Shown one piece after another: positions 42,294-51,465 of a stretch of 64,000 nucleotides of DNA (the stretch's first letter is position 1; every line of letters starts with the position of its first letter). This DNA is from Lactobacillus johnsonii ATCC 33200 (lineage in GTDB: Bacteria > Bacillota > Bacilli > Lactobacillales > Lactobacillaceae). The notes under the pieces were generated by a model. The model searched no databases. It was not told the DNA's origin and worked only from the letters and a program-made list of their open reading frames with translations. Position numbers and translations under genes: made by a program. Location: the NCBI RefSeq assembly GCF_000159355.1, contig NZ_GG670122.1:62001-126000 (forward strand). Reading direction: 5' to 3'.

Positions 42294-42653
42294 ATGAGAG
42301 TTACAAAATTAGTAATTGGAATTTTAATGATTGTCTATTCAGTTTGGCTATTTATTCAGGGACTACTAGGTGGATTCTTGGGGATAATTGCTGAGAAAAA
42401 CATGGTAGCAGGAATTATTGGAGTTCTCCTTTGCGGTCTGTTTATGGCCAGCGGTATTGTTTATGTTTCAACTGAAAATAGTGATGGGCTAGGCGGTGAT
42501 ATTGCTGGCTTAGCGATGATGATTGTTGCTGGAATTCTAGGAATTATTGGCGGCTTTTATGCTGGTTTAATTTGGACTGGAATTTTAGCATTAGTAATTG
42601 GAATTGGATTCTTTGTTTGGCATTTAAAACAAGATAAGAAAAGATCGGATTAG
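42294..42653 (+). CDS. Small four-helix membrane protein, unknown
   Basis: 119 residues, four Gly/Ile-rich membrane helices and a short Lys/Arg-rich tail. ATG 42294 is chosen because GAGAGG lies 5 bp upstream. It resembles the loosely defined DUF308/DUF4064-type small membrane proteins, but the assignment is weak. Confidence 0.65.
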   Translation: MRVTKLVIGILMIVYSVWLFIQGLLGGFLGIIAEKNMVAGIIGVLLCGLFMASGIVYVSTENSDGLGGDIAGLAMMIVAGILGIIGGFYAGLIWTGILALVIGIGFFVWHLKQDKKRSD

Positions 42654-42677
42654 CTTAAATAGTTAATCCGATTTTTT
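42644..42677 (+). terminator. Terminator of the small membrane protein gene
   Basis: A perfect 9-bp stem (42644-42652 with 42664-42672) followed by T residues. It overlaps the stop codon of the gene. Confidence 0.85.
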
Positions 42678-42763
42678 AGGTCGAAATATTTCATCTATGG
42701 GAATTAAGTTTGTACAATTGAGTTGATAAGACCTATTATTTTGTGATGGAAAGAAGAATTATT

Positions 42764-43528
42764 ATGAAATTTATGTCTTGGAATGTAAATGGTTTACGGG
42801 CTACTTTACGTCATGGCTTTGTTAACACTTTTACTGATTTAGATGCAGATATTTTTGGAATACAAGATACTCGTGTTGAGCCAAATGAAGTAAAAATTGA
42901 TTTACCAGGATATTATCAATATTAGAATTATGCTGAAAGAAAGGGCTATGCCGATACTGCAGTATTTACAAAAGAAAAACCAATTACTGTGGCTAATGGC
43001 TTCGATGTTCCAGAAGTTGATGGTGAAGGAAGAAGCATTACTTTAGAGTTTTCAAACTTTTACTTTATTAATGTTCAAGTACCATTTTTAGGAGAAAAGC
43101 TTCAAAGATTAGACTTCAGAGAATTATGGGCACAAACTTTTAGAAATTACGTTACTAAATTAATGCAATACAAGCCAGTAATTATTGGTGGAGATATGAG
43201 TGTCGCTCATGAGAGAATCGATTTAGCTGAACCAGATGATAACCACCACCGTCCAGGATTTACTGGTATTGAAAGAAAAGAAGTTTTTGAATTGTTAAAT
43301 GCTGGTTTTATTGATACTTTCCGTTACTTCCACCCAGATGAAGCTAAGTATACTTATTGGAGCTATCGTGATAAGGAAGCTCGGGCAGAAAATCTTGGCT
43401 GGAGACTCGATTACTTCCTAGTATCGAATAATTTGGAAGATAAATTAACTAATGCTAAGATTTTAAGTAACATTATGGGATCAGATCACTGTCCAATTGA
43501 ATTGGATGTAGACATTACTACTAGATAA
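42764..43528 (+). pseudogene. Exonuclease III / AP endonuclease paralogue with internal stop and altered active site
   Basis: An ExoIII-fold gene of 254 codons, start ATG 42764. TAG at 42923-42925 (Trp by context, YYQY-stop-NYAERKGY) interrupts it. Both halves are in the same frame and cover the whole fold. Several catalytic positions are also unlike the family. IQDTR replaces QETK (metal-binding Glu to Asp). NVQVPF replaces the VYTPN-like stretch (catalytic Tyr to Gln). GGDMSVAH replaces GDMN/GDLN (catalytic Asn to Ser). WRLDYFL and GSDHCP are retained. It was probably an already diverged paralogue before the stop appeared. Confidence 0.82.
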
Positions 43529-43536
43529 ACATAGAA

Positions 43537-43586
43537 AAACAAAAAATGTACTCAAGAAAATAGAAGCTTGAGTACATTTTTTGTTT
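43537..43586. terminator. Bidirectional terminator
   Basis: A 20-bp perfect stem (43537-43556 with 43567-43586) between the exonuclease relic and the converging PTS gene. Confidence 0.93.
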
Positions 43587-43601
43587 ATAGAGGGATTAAA
43601 G

Positions 43602-45668
43602 TTATTTAGTAGTTACGGAGTAGACATCATTATGTGCCTCGACTAATTGTCCACTTGTAACGATATCTTCGATTTGTTCAACTCTTTCACTACTATTAGT
43701 AATAAGAGTCATAACTGTTGGATCTTTTTTAGCAGTTTCAATTTGTTTTAGATCCATTTCAATTAACTGCGTCTCTGGAGTTACTTGATCGCCTTCGTTT
43801 ACCTTTAAGGTAAATGGCTTACCTTCTAGTTCAACAGTATTTATTCCAAGATGAAGCATAACTTCTAAACCAGATTCGGTTTTAAGACCTACAGCATGTT
43901 TTGTTTTAAAGATTGATACGACTGTAGCGGTAACCGGACTATAAATTTTTCCATTTTCTGGTTTAATTGCAAATCCTTCACCCATCATCTTTTGTGAAAA
44001 TACTTCGTCATTAACTTGAGATATATCTTCAAAAGTTCCCTTGACAGGTGCCTTGAAAATAACCTCTTCCGACTTATGCACAGAATTTGATTGAGAATTA
44101 GGAACTTTATTCACTTGTGGATTATTCACGGGCTGCATATCTGGATGGGCGATAATGTCATTAATTTCTTGACTATATAGATCGGCTTTTCCACCAAAAA
44201 TAGCTTGAACACCACCGGCAACTTTTAATACTCCAGGAGCGCCCAACATTTTAAATACATCATCATTAACTAAACTATTATCCTTTAAAGAAACTCTCAA
44301 TCTGGTTGCACAAGCTGAGACAGTTTCAATATTTTCTAAACCGCCAAGAGCAGTGATAATCTCACAAGATTCGTTGTATAGTTTGTCGTCAGTCTTGGGG
44401 CTGTTTGACATAATTTTTTCAGCATCTTGATTTTCTTCTACAACCATCCCTGGAATACCAACATGGAATTTTTTAATACAAAAAGTAAAAATAAAGAAGT
44501 AAAGGAAGAACCAGATAACTCCCATAATTAAGACATTTGGCCAATTAGTTTTATCTTTTCCTTGTAAGACACCAAAGAGAAGATAATCAATTAAACCGCC
44601 AGAGAATGAATTCCCGATTCTAATATTCATAATATCAGCAACATAAAATGAACATCCATCAAGAAAAGCATGAATAACATATAACCAAGGCGCTACGAAT
44701 AAGAAAGTATATTCAATTGGTTCAGTAATACCAGTTAAAAATGAGGTTAAACCACCTGAAAGATATAGACCACCGTTAGTCCTCCGGTTTCTCTTAGGTA
44801 AGCAAAGGTACATTGCTAAAGCAGCGCCTGGAAGACCGAACATCATAGTTGCAAAGCGCCCAGCAAAAAATCTAGTACCGTAAGTAAACAAACCATGGTG
44901 ATTAGGATCAGCTAATTGAGCAAAGAAAATATTTTGAGCCCCAACAACAGTTTTACCAGCTACATCTGCAGTGCCACCTAGGGCTGTGTACCAAAACATT
45001 GGATAAATTGTGTGATGTAGACCAACTGCTCCAGTTAAGCGAAGCAAGAAGCCATATAGAAAACTTCCCAAACTTCCCATTTTAGCTATTGCGTAGCCAG
45101 CACTGGTTAAACCGCTTTGAATTGGAGGCCAAATAATGAAGAAGATGGCGCCAATGACAATCGCAGCTAAAGACGAAATAATAGGAATAAATCTTGAACC
45201 ACCAAAAAAGCCTAAAAATTGTGGTAATTCTACCTTACGATAGTGATTATGAAGGTAGGCAACAACTGATCCAATAACAATTGCCCCTAATACTCCTGTA
45301 TCAATAGTGTTTTTAGGTGAAAATAGTTGGAGCAGTCCTGAGATTGTAGCTGTATATACTAGATAGGCAACGCCACCTGCTAAGCCAGCAGTTCCCTTAT
45401 CCCCTTTTGCTAAACCAACTGCTAAACCAATTGAGAAAATAAGAGCTAAGTTATTAAAAACAGCACTTCCTGCAAAATTCATTATCTTTAGAATTGTTTG
45501 AAGCCATTCTTGATTAAGCCAAGGATAAGAGGTAACGGCAGCTTTATTGGTTAAAGCTCCGCCTAGCCCTAGGAGTAAGCCGGCTACAGGTAAAATAGCT
45601 ATTGGAAGCATAAAGGCTTGCCCTAGTTGTGAGAAGGCTTGGCCAATATGAGAAAATTTCTTAGACAT
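43602..45668 (-). CDS. PTS EIICBA transporter, glucose/N-acetylglucosamine superfamily
   Basis: A single-chain sugar permease of 688 residues. EIIC (about 1-410; GITEPIEYTFLF motif) is followed by EIIB with phospho-Cys453 (VSACATRLR) and EIIA with phospho-His606 (MLHLGINTVEL). Linkers are Asn/Ser-rich (about 410-425 and 505-525). It lies 27 bp downstream of nanE on the same strand, so the imported sugar is likely one that yields ManNAc-6-phosphate. By sequence alone it could also be a glucose or maltose carrier. Confidence 0.88.
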   Translation of the reverse strand: MSKKFSHIGQAFSQLGQAFMLPIAILPVAGLLLGLGGALTNKAAVTSYPWLNQEWLQTILKIMNFAGSAVFNNLALIFSIGLAVGLAKGDKGTAGLAGGVAYLVYTATISGLLQLFSPKNTIDTGVLGAIVIGSVVAYLHNHYRKVELPQFLGFFGGSRFIPIISSLAAIVIGAIFFIIWPPIQSGLTSAGYAIAKMGSLGSFLYGFLLRLTGAVGLHHTIYPMFWYTALGGTADVAGKTVVGAQNIFFAQLADPNHHGLFTYGTRFFAGRFATMMFGLPGAALAMYLCLPKRNRRTNGGLYLSGGLTSFLTGITEPIEYTFLFVAPWLYVIHAFLDGCSFYVADIMNIRIGNSFSGGLIDYLLFGVLQGKDKTNWPNVLIMGVIWFFLYFFIFTFCIKKFHVGIPGMVVEENQDAEKIMSNSPKTDDKLYNESCEIITALGGLENIETVSACATRLRVSLKDNSLVNDDVFKMLGAPGVLKVAGGVQAIFGGKADLYSQEINDIIAHPDMQPVNNPQVNKVPNSQSNSVHKSEEVIFKAPVKGTFEDISQVNDEVFSQKMMGEGFAIKPENGKIYSPVTATVVSIFKTKHAVGLKTESGLEVMLHLGINTVELEGKPFTLKVNEGDQVTPETQLIEMDLKQIETAKKDPTVMTLITNSSERVEQIEDIVTSGQLVEAHNDVYSVTTK

Positions 45669-45695
45669 GATTACGCCTCATTTCGTTACGCTCGG

Positions 45696-46388
45696 TTAAT
45701 TTTCGAAAACTGAAGTAAAAGTTTTAGCAATTTGTAATGGGCGAGTGATTGCGCCTCCGACTACAATTCCTGCTGGGTTGATGTCAATAACTTGCTTTAA
45801 TTGTTCTGGAGTATGGATTTTCCCTTCGGCAATTACTGGAAGACCTGCATCAACTAGAGCTTTAATTAAATCAAAGTCTGGGTGATCAGTTTTAGGACTT
45901 TCTTCAGTGTAGCCAGAAAGAGTAGTACCAACAAAATCAACGCCTGCCTCATAAGCATTTTTTGCTTCCTCAAAATTTGAAGTGTCAGCCATTAAAAGTT
46001 GATTTGGATACTTAGTTTTTATTTCTTTAATGAATTCATTTACTGTCTTACCATCATGTCTTGGACGCAAAGTTGCATCAATTGCAATTACTTCTACGCC
46101 AGTTTCAACTAATTCATCTACTTCTTTCATAGTTGGAGTAATATAGGGCTTTTCTGGTGGATAGTCCCGTTTGATAATTCCAATCATTGGAAGATCAACA
46201 ATTTTTTTAATTTGTTTAATGTCTCTAACGGAATTTGCTCTTAAGCCTGTTGCGCCTGCTTCTTGGGCCGCTTTAGCCATTAGGGGCATAATTCCGCCTT
46301 CTTCTGTATAGAGTGGTTCGCCTGGCAAAGCTTGACATGAAATAATTAAGCCACCATGGATCTTGTTAATAAATTCTTCTTTGTTCAT
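45696..46388 (-). CDS. nanE: N-acetylmannosamine-6-phosphate 2-epimerase
   Basis: A TIM-barrel epimerase of 230 residues converting ManNAc-6-P to GlcNAc-6-P. Family motifs are [16 protein letters not shown] at the N-terminus, [24 protein letters not shown] and VVGGAITRP. It is the first gene of a two-gene operon with the PTS. No nanA lyase or nanK kinase is in the window, so free ManNAc imported by the PTS fits better than sialic acid. Confidence 0.93.
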
Positions 46389-46463
46389 TTGTAAATATAC
46401 TCCAAATAAATATCATTTTGGAGTTTTCCTCCTAAATAAATAATATAATGAATTTTGTTTTTA

Positions 46464-46477
46464 TGCAAGCGTTTTCT
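46464..46477 (+). promoter_or_regulatory. cre-like site between nanE and the RpiR gene
   Basis: TGCAAGCGTTTTCT matches TGWAANCGNTNWCA except at positions 3 and 14. It lies in the divergent promoter region, suggesting CcpA control of the amino-sugar cluster. Confidence 0.5.
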
Positions 46478-46516
46478 TATAAAAGCATGATATAGTTGTA
46501 ATCAGGATGTGAGACA

Positions 46517-47335
46517 ATGGAATTTATACAGCGATACAATCAAAATAAAGACAAGCTAACTAAGTCAGAAAATAAATTGGCTAACTATATTGCGACTCAT
46601 ACTGAACATGTGATTTATGACACGATTAAGTCGCTAGGGACTGCAACTAATACTGGAGATGCCACAATTGTTAGACTTTGTAAAAAATTAGGCTATTCAG
46701 GTTTCTCGGATCTAAAAATAGCTTTAGCACAAGATTCAATGATGACTACCTCAAAAAGTCATGAAGAAGCTCAAACATCTTCAGAGTTAAGTAGTAAAGT
46801 TTTAATTTCTTCAATTGAAAAAACAGAAGAATTGATCAATCCTTCTGTTTTAAAACAAGCAGTTAGTTTATTAGCTAAAGCGCGCCGAATTCATATTTTT
46901 GGTTTAGGACACTCAGGTGAATCAGCTAGAGACTATGAAAGAACCTGGCTTAGAATTGGTTTGATTGCCAATGCGGAGTCTGATCCGCATATTCAAGTTC
47001 AAGTTGCGACCTTATTAAGTAAAGATGACCTAGTAGTTGGCTTATCACTCTCTGGTCATACTAAAGACACTTATGATTCACTCAAAGTTGCTAAAGAATA
47101 CGGCGCTAAAATTATTGCTATTACTAACGATCTTACGTCACCAATTGCTCAATTAGGGGATGTAAGTTTGCAGACGTCCGTTAGTGAATTTATGAATATT
47201 GGTACCGTAGCTGGTCAGGTATCACAATTATATTTATGCGATGTTTTAGCGCGAGAATATGAAAAGCTTAATAAAGTTGATGTAGATAAAATTAAGGAGC
47301 AGGCACTTGCAGCAGTTATGAAAAAATCTATTTAG
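46517..47335 (+). CDS. RpiR/MurR-family regulator of the nanE-PTS cluster
   Basis: 272 residues. The N-terminal HTH_6 domain (about 1-80; GDATIVRLCKKLGYSGFSDLK) is joined to a SIS sugar-phosphate-binding domain (about 110-250; FGLGHSGESARDYER, GLSLSGHTKDT). It is divergent from nanE, the usual layout for a regulator of amino-sugar use. It probably senses an N-acyl-hexosamine phosphate. Confidence 0.9.
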   Translation: MEFIQRYNQNKDKLTKSENKLANYIATHTEHVIYDTIKSLGTATNTGDATIVRLCKKLGYSGFSDLKIALAQDSMMTTSKSHEEAQTSSELSSKVLISSIEKTEELINPSVLKQAVSLLAKARRIHIFGLGHSGESARDYERTWLRIGLIANAESDPHIQVQVATLLSKDDLVVGLSLSGHTKDTYDSLKVAKEYGAKIIAITNDLTSPIAQLGDVSLQTSVSEFMNIGTVAGQVSQLYLCDVLAREYEKLNKVDVDKIKEQALAAVMKKSI

Positions 47336-47365
47336 CATAAAAAGTTAAATTCTGACAATAAAAAT

Positions 47366-47403
47366 AGCCAAACTACTCAAGATAGAGTAATTTGGCTGTT
47401 TTT
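47366..47403 (+). terminator. Terminator of the RpiR gene
   Basis: A 13-bp stem with one mismatch (47366-47378 with 47385-47397) and a T run. A second hairpin (47446-47454 with 47465-47473) faces the minus-strand ATPase gene and may terminate it. Confidence 0.8.
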
Positions 47404-47565
47404 ATATTTAAAATGTGTTAGTTATTTAATTACAGAAAAGTAGAAAGCATAAAGTTAATTGTGCCTTTATGCTTATGTAAGTGTTAAATTTATATTTTTA
47501 TTATACAGGGTATTTAATATTAAGTTTAAAAATATGCTTGCTAAAATTCTATTAATATAATGTTG

Positions 47566-50250
47566 TTAATCGGTGACTGATTCTAGTGCTCGGCTTTGTT
47601 GACGAGCTTTAACAGATCGCTTGATTAGCTTCATTAATTCAACTTGTAAGATTGAGAATAGAGAAAGAATGATGACTACTAGCCATTGTCTTGATGTCAG
47701 GTTAGTCAAATGAAAGAGAGATTGTAAGTTAGGAGTAAATAGAATAACTCCCATCAAAATTGCTGAAACGATAAAGGATACGATTAACCAAATATTAACT
47801 TTATTTCCTCTAATCCAAATCGGATCAGTATTAGAATGTTGATTAAATGCGCGGAGCATTTGAGATAAAGCTAGAACACAAAAGGCCATTGTTTGACCAG
47901 CAATCGGATTATCAAAAGTGTCTCCAATCCAATAAGCTAATAGTGTCATTAAGGCAACAAAGATTCCTTGGCTGATAACACGCCAGACTAGATCTCTTTC
48001 AAATAAGGTTCCAGTCTTCACTGGTTTATGCTTCATAATATTTTTACTTGCGGGGTCTACTCCTAAAGCTAGAGCCGGTAAGCTGGCGGTAGCTAAATTG
48101 ACCCAAAGAATATGAACAGCAAGTAGTGGTGCGTCCCAATTAAAGAGGGTAGCAATAAATAAAGTAGTAATTTCTGCAATATTACCGACTAGTAAAAATT
48201 GAATTACTTTCTGAATATTGCGGTAAACCTTTCGTCCCTCTTTAATGGCGGCAGTAATAGTTGTAAAACTATCGTTAAGTAAAATCATGTCTGAGACATC
48301 TTTAGCAACGTCAGTACCACTAATTCCCATCGCGACTCCGATATTAGCTGCTTTTAAAGCGGGAGAGTCATTAACTCCGTCACCTGTCATAGCTACCACT
48401 TCTTCATTTCGCTTTAGGCTTTGAATAATTCTTAACTTATCATTAGGTGAAACACGAGCAAAAACTGTGGTTGACTTAACTGCTTGATCTAATTCGCTAT
48501 CTGTCATCTCGTTTAATTCAGTACCAGAAATAACAGTATTTCCATTAGCATAAATGCCTAAATTTTTAGCAATAGCAACCGCAGTATTTTTATGGTCACC
48601 AGTAATCATAATAGTTTTAATGCCTGCTTCGCGAGCCATTTTGATTGATGCTTTAACTTCATCTCTAGCTGGGTCAATCATCCCAACAGCTCCTAAGAAA
48701 ACTAAATGTTGTTCAATGTTTTCATTTTCTTGCGGTAAATTCAAAATGGTTCGGCTGGCAAAACCTAAAACTCTCAGGGCTTGGTCAGACATCTTATGTG
48801 ATAAGGCTAAAATGTTTTCTTTATCGGTCTTAGTTAATTTCTGCACTCCATTGCTTGTAGCAATGGAGTCACAGAGTGGTAGTAGTTCGTCCAGTGCTCC
48901 TTTAATGTAGGCAACATATTCATTGTTTATTTCATGAATTGTAGACATACGTTTTCTAATTGAGTCAAAAGGATACTCGCCAAGTCTTGGATATTCTTTT
49001 CTTAAGCTGGAGACAGAGTATCCAAAATCTTGTGCTAGTGGAATTAAGGCCCCTTCTGTAGGGTCACCAATAATTTCTTCTGGACTAGCAGGACTAAGAG
49101 AAGCATCATTACAAAGACTAGCAGCATACATTAAGTCTTTATAAGCATTATTGTTTTTAACTGCTTTTTGAGCTTTTAAGATCTTTTTGTTAAGAAAATC
49201 ATCTCCGTTAGCTAAATGAGTTACTGTCATTTTGTTTAACGTTAGAGTTCCTGTTTTGTCAGAACAAATAACTGTTGCGTTTCCAAGTGTTTCAACTGCG
49301 GGTAGATTTTTGATTAAGGCATGTTCCTTAGCCATTCGCTGTACTCCAAGTGCCATAATGATGGTTGCAGTTGCTGGAAGTCCTTCTGGAATGATTGAAA
49401 TAGCTAAAGAAATTGCTACTAAAAATTGTGGTAGAAGAGGACGTCCATAAAAAGCACCGATGGCAAAAATTAAAACACAAATGATTAAACCAATAATTGT
49501 TAAAATTTTGCCCACAGCGTTAAGTTTCCGCTTCAGTGGAGTATCACTAGTATCATCGTCTTCTAGCATTCCAGCAATTTGACCAATTTCTGTATTCATC
49601 CCAGTTTTAGTTACAATTCCACTTCCTCGACCATAAGTAACAATTGAAGAAGTGTAGGCCATATTTTTTCTATCGCCTAAGGGACAATCAGGAGAAAGAA
49701 CAGCAGCTGCATTCTTTTCACTGGCAATTGACTCCCCGGTTAAAGAAGCTTCAGTAATTTTCAAGTTATTGGATTGAGTTAGGCGTAGATCCGCCGGCAC
49801 CATATCACCGTTGGTTAAAATAACTAGGTCGCCGACTACTAATTCACTAGCTGAAACAATTTCTTCAGATCCATTTCTAATTACTGTTGCAGTTGGAGCA
49901 CTCATTGTTTTTAGAGCGGCAAGAGAAGCTTGGGCTTTCTTTTCTTGGATAATACCAATAATAGAGTTGATTATCACAATGAAGAAAATTACACCAGCTT
50001 CTACCCATTCATTTAAAAGAGCAGAAAAAGTAGCTGCCCCTAATAAAATTAAAATCATTGGATCAAAGATTTGCTCTTTGAGCATATTTAAAATTGACTT
50101 AGGAGACTTTTTATTTAGAACATTATGCCCATATTTTTTTAAACGCCTGTCAACTTCTGGCTCGCTTAAACCAGCTGAGCTTGTTTCTAGATTTGAAAAT
50201 AATTCGTCTTTTGTTTGAGAATACGCGGGAGGTTGTTTCTGACTATCCAT
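47566..50250 (-). CDS. P-type cation-transporting ATPase (type II, Ca2+-ATPase-like)
   Basis: 894 residues with ten membrane helices. The actuator motif is [10 protein letters not shown] and the phosphorylation site is D331 in CSDKTGTLT. The hinge is [10 protein letters not shown] and [13 protein letters not shown]. Helix 4 has [11 protein letters not shown], the PEGLP form typical of calcium (SERCA/PMCA-like) and Na/K pumps. C-terminal cation ATPase domain ([17 protein letters not shown]) is present. The likely substrate is Ca2+ export. It is a single-gene unit. Confidence 0.9.
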   Translation of the reverse strand: MDSQKQPPAYSQTKDELFSNLETSSAGLSEPEVDRRLKKYGHNVLNKKSPKSILNMLKEQIFDPMILILLGAATFSALLNEWVEAGVIFFIVIINSIIGIIQEKKAQASLAALKTMSAPTATVIRNGSEEIVSASELVVGDLVILTNGDMVPADLRLTQSNNLKITEASLTGESIASEKNAAAVLSPDCPLGDRKNMAYTSSIVTYGRGSGIVTKTGMNTEIGQIAGMLEDDDTSDTPLKRKLNAVGKILTIIGLIICVLIFAIGAFYGRPLLPQFLVAISLAISIIPEGLPATATIIMALGVQRMAKEHALIKNLPAVETLGNATVICSDKTGTLTLNKMTVTHLANGDDFLNKKILKAQKAVKNNNAYKDLMYAASLCNDASLSPASPEEIIGDPTEGALIPLAQDFGYSVSSLRKEYPRLGEYPFDSIRKRMSTIHEINNEYVAYIKGALDELLPLCDSIATSNGVQKLTKTDKENILALSHKMSDQALRVLGFASRTILNLPQENENIEQHLVFLGAVGMIDPARDEVKASIKMAREAGIKTIMITGDHKNTAVAIAKNLGIYANGNTVISGTELNEMTDSELDQAVKSTTVFARVSPNDKLRIIQSLKRNEEVVAMTGDGVNDSPALKAANIGVAMGISGTDVAKDVSDMILLNDSFTTITAAIKEGRKVYRNIQKVIQFLLVGNIAEITTLFIATLFNWDAPLLAVHILWVNLATASLPALALGVDPASKNIMKHKPVKTGTLFERDLVWRVISQGIFVALMTLLAYWIGDTFDNPIAGQTMAFCVLALSQMLRAFNQHSNTDPIWIRGNKVNIWLIVSFIVSAILMGVILFTPNLQSLFHLTNLTSRQWLVVIILSLFSILQVELMKLIKRSVKARQQSRALESVTD

Positions 50251-50447
50251 AAAGGATATACCATTCCTTTCTTATGTTAAAAATATACAATTTCAATTTG
50301 TATAGCTTTAATAAATTCTTATATTTATAGATTTAAAGCTGATTATGTTCATAAAATATAGTATAAAATAATTGGCGATTTAAGTATAAAAATATGCTTA
50401 TACTAATATAATTTTGCTATAGTTAAGAGAGAAATGAGGGAAGGAAC

Positions 50448-50678
50448 ATGAAGCAACTTGATCAATCAGTTATTATTGGAATTTTTGGCTTAATTGGTCT
50501 GTTTATTGGCTTATTCGTCAAAAATATTATGGTTTGGACTTTTGTTGGAATTGCAGTTGGTTATGTGATAACATTTTGGATTCCATATTTTAAAAAGCAA
50601 AGTCAATTAAAAAAAAAATACAAAATAATAGCGACTCTCAGCAGAGTCGCTATTATTGTTCTTGATATAGTTTTTTAA
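50448..50678 (+). CDS. Small two-helix membrane protein, reading into a terminator
   Basis: 76 residues, helices about 8-24 and 27-47 and a Lys-rich tail. AGGGAAGG precedes ATG. The last 15 codons lie in a terminator hairpin and an overlap with the converging protease gene. They follow a run of ten A (50609-50618). With nine A the protein would end at about residue 58 (KKNTK) just before the hairpin. The annotated C-terminus is therefore doubtful. Confidence 0.6.
   Translation: MKQLDQSVIIGIFGLIGLFIGLFVKNIMVWTFVGIAVGYVITFWIPYFKKQSQLKKKYKIIATLSRVAIIVLDIVF
50624..50657. terminator. Bidirectional terminator
   Basis: A perfect 15-bp stem (50624-50638 with 50643-50657), loop CAGC, between converging genes. 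Confidence 0.9.
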
Positions 50679-51312
50679 CATCTTGGACGTCACTTGGTTG
50701 AATTGTATAAAAAGATCCTTGTGGATACATAACTGAAATCCTATCTTTATGTCCTAATCCTATTGCATGGCCTAATTCATGTTCAACTGTATTCACAATC
50801 CGGCCATTATTGTAGCCGTAGCTTGGATTTAAAAGATAATATGAATTTAAGCGAACCGTGGCCTTAAGTAAGTGTCCAGTTAAAGAGTTGTATTGAGTAT
50901 CAGTTAATCCAGCCGCATTCGTTTCACCATCATTCATTGACTTAATAATGATTTTGGCATTATTTCTATCATTTGTGATTTTAAAATTAAAGGCATCTGT
51001 ATTGTTCCAAACGTTAATTCCATCAAGGGCAGCTTGTTTTAGAGTTGGATCAGAAAGATCTATGTAGACAGTGGCTGTATTAGAGTCAAAAGTATGTCCT
51101 TTAGAACTGTCTGCATTTTTGTCATCATTTTGGATTTTTTCAGGTGAAATAAATTGCTGTACTTTTGCAGTTAGATAGGGGAGGGGATTTCTAGTTCCAA
51201 ATGTTTTTTCAATTTTTGGAGCTGCTTTTTGATAGGCGAACTCAAGCCCTACAAAAAGGAGGGCTAGAACTAGAATTGTTTTAAAAAATCGTTTCACTTT
51301 CTCATCTCGCAA
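50653..51312 (-). CDS. Membrane-anchored metzincin (M10-like) zinc protease
   Basis: 219 residues. One N-terminal membrane anchor (about 9-26) leads to an extracellular domain. The zinc motif is HELGHAIGLGH and is followed by the Met-turn SVMYP, matching matrixin-like (M10) metzincins. The start is TTG 51312. GTG six codons later (KRFFKTIL) is an alternative. The substrate is unknown. In lactobacilli such proteins are annotated as matrixin-family peptidases. Confidence 0.85.
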   Translation of the reverse strand: MRDEKVKRFFKTILVLALLFVGLEFAYQKAAPKIEKTFGTRNPLPYLTAKVQQFISPEKIQNDDKNADSSKGHTFDSNTATVYIDLSDPTLKQAALDGINVWNNTDAFNFKITNDRNNAKIIIKSMNDGETNAAGLTDTQYNSLTGHLLKATVRLNSYYLLNPSYGYNNGRIVNTVEHELGHAIGLGHKDRISVMYPQGSFYTIQPSDVQDVKKLYQEQ

Positions 51313-51465
51313 TGTAATTTTATTTAATTATAAAACTAATTATTTAAGAAAATACTAAATAACAGTTGAGACTTTCTGAAAATTATAAATTCTTTTAGAA
51401 AGCGTATACATATGATAAAATAATATGCAACGTTTTTACTAATGCTAGAAATAGGTGACATAATT

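Noticed and set aside
51397-51410. cre-like AGAAAGCGTATACA ahead of helD
   Set aside because: It misses the first T and the central T of the consensus, and helD is not an expected CcpA target.
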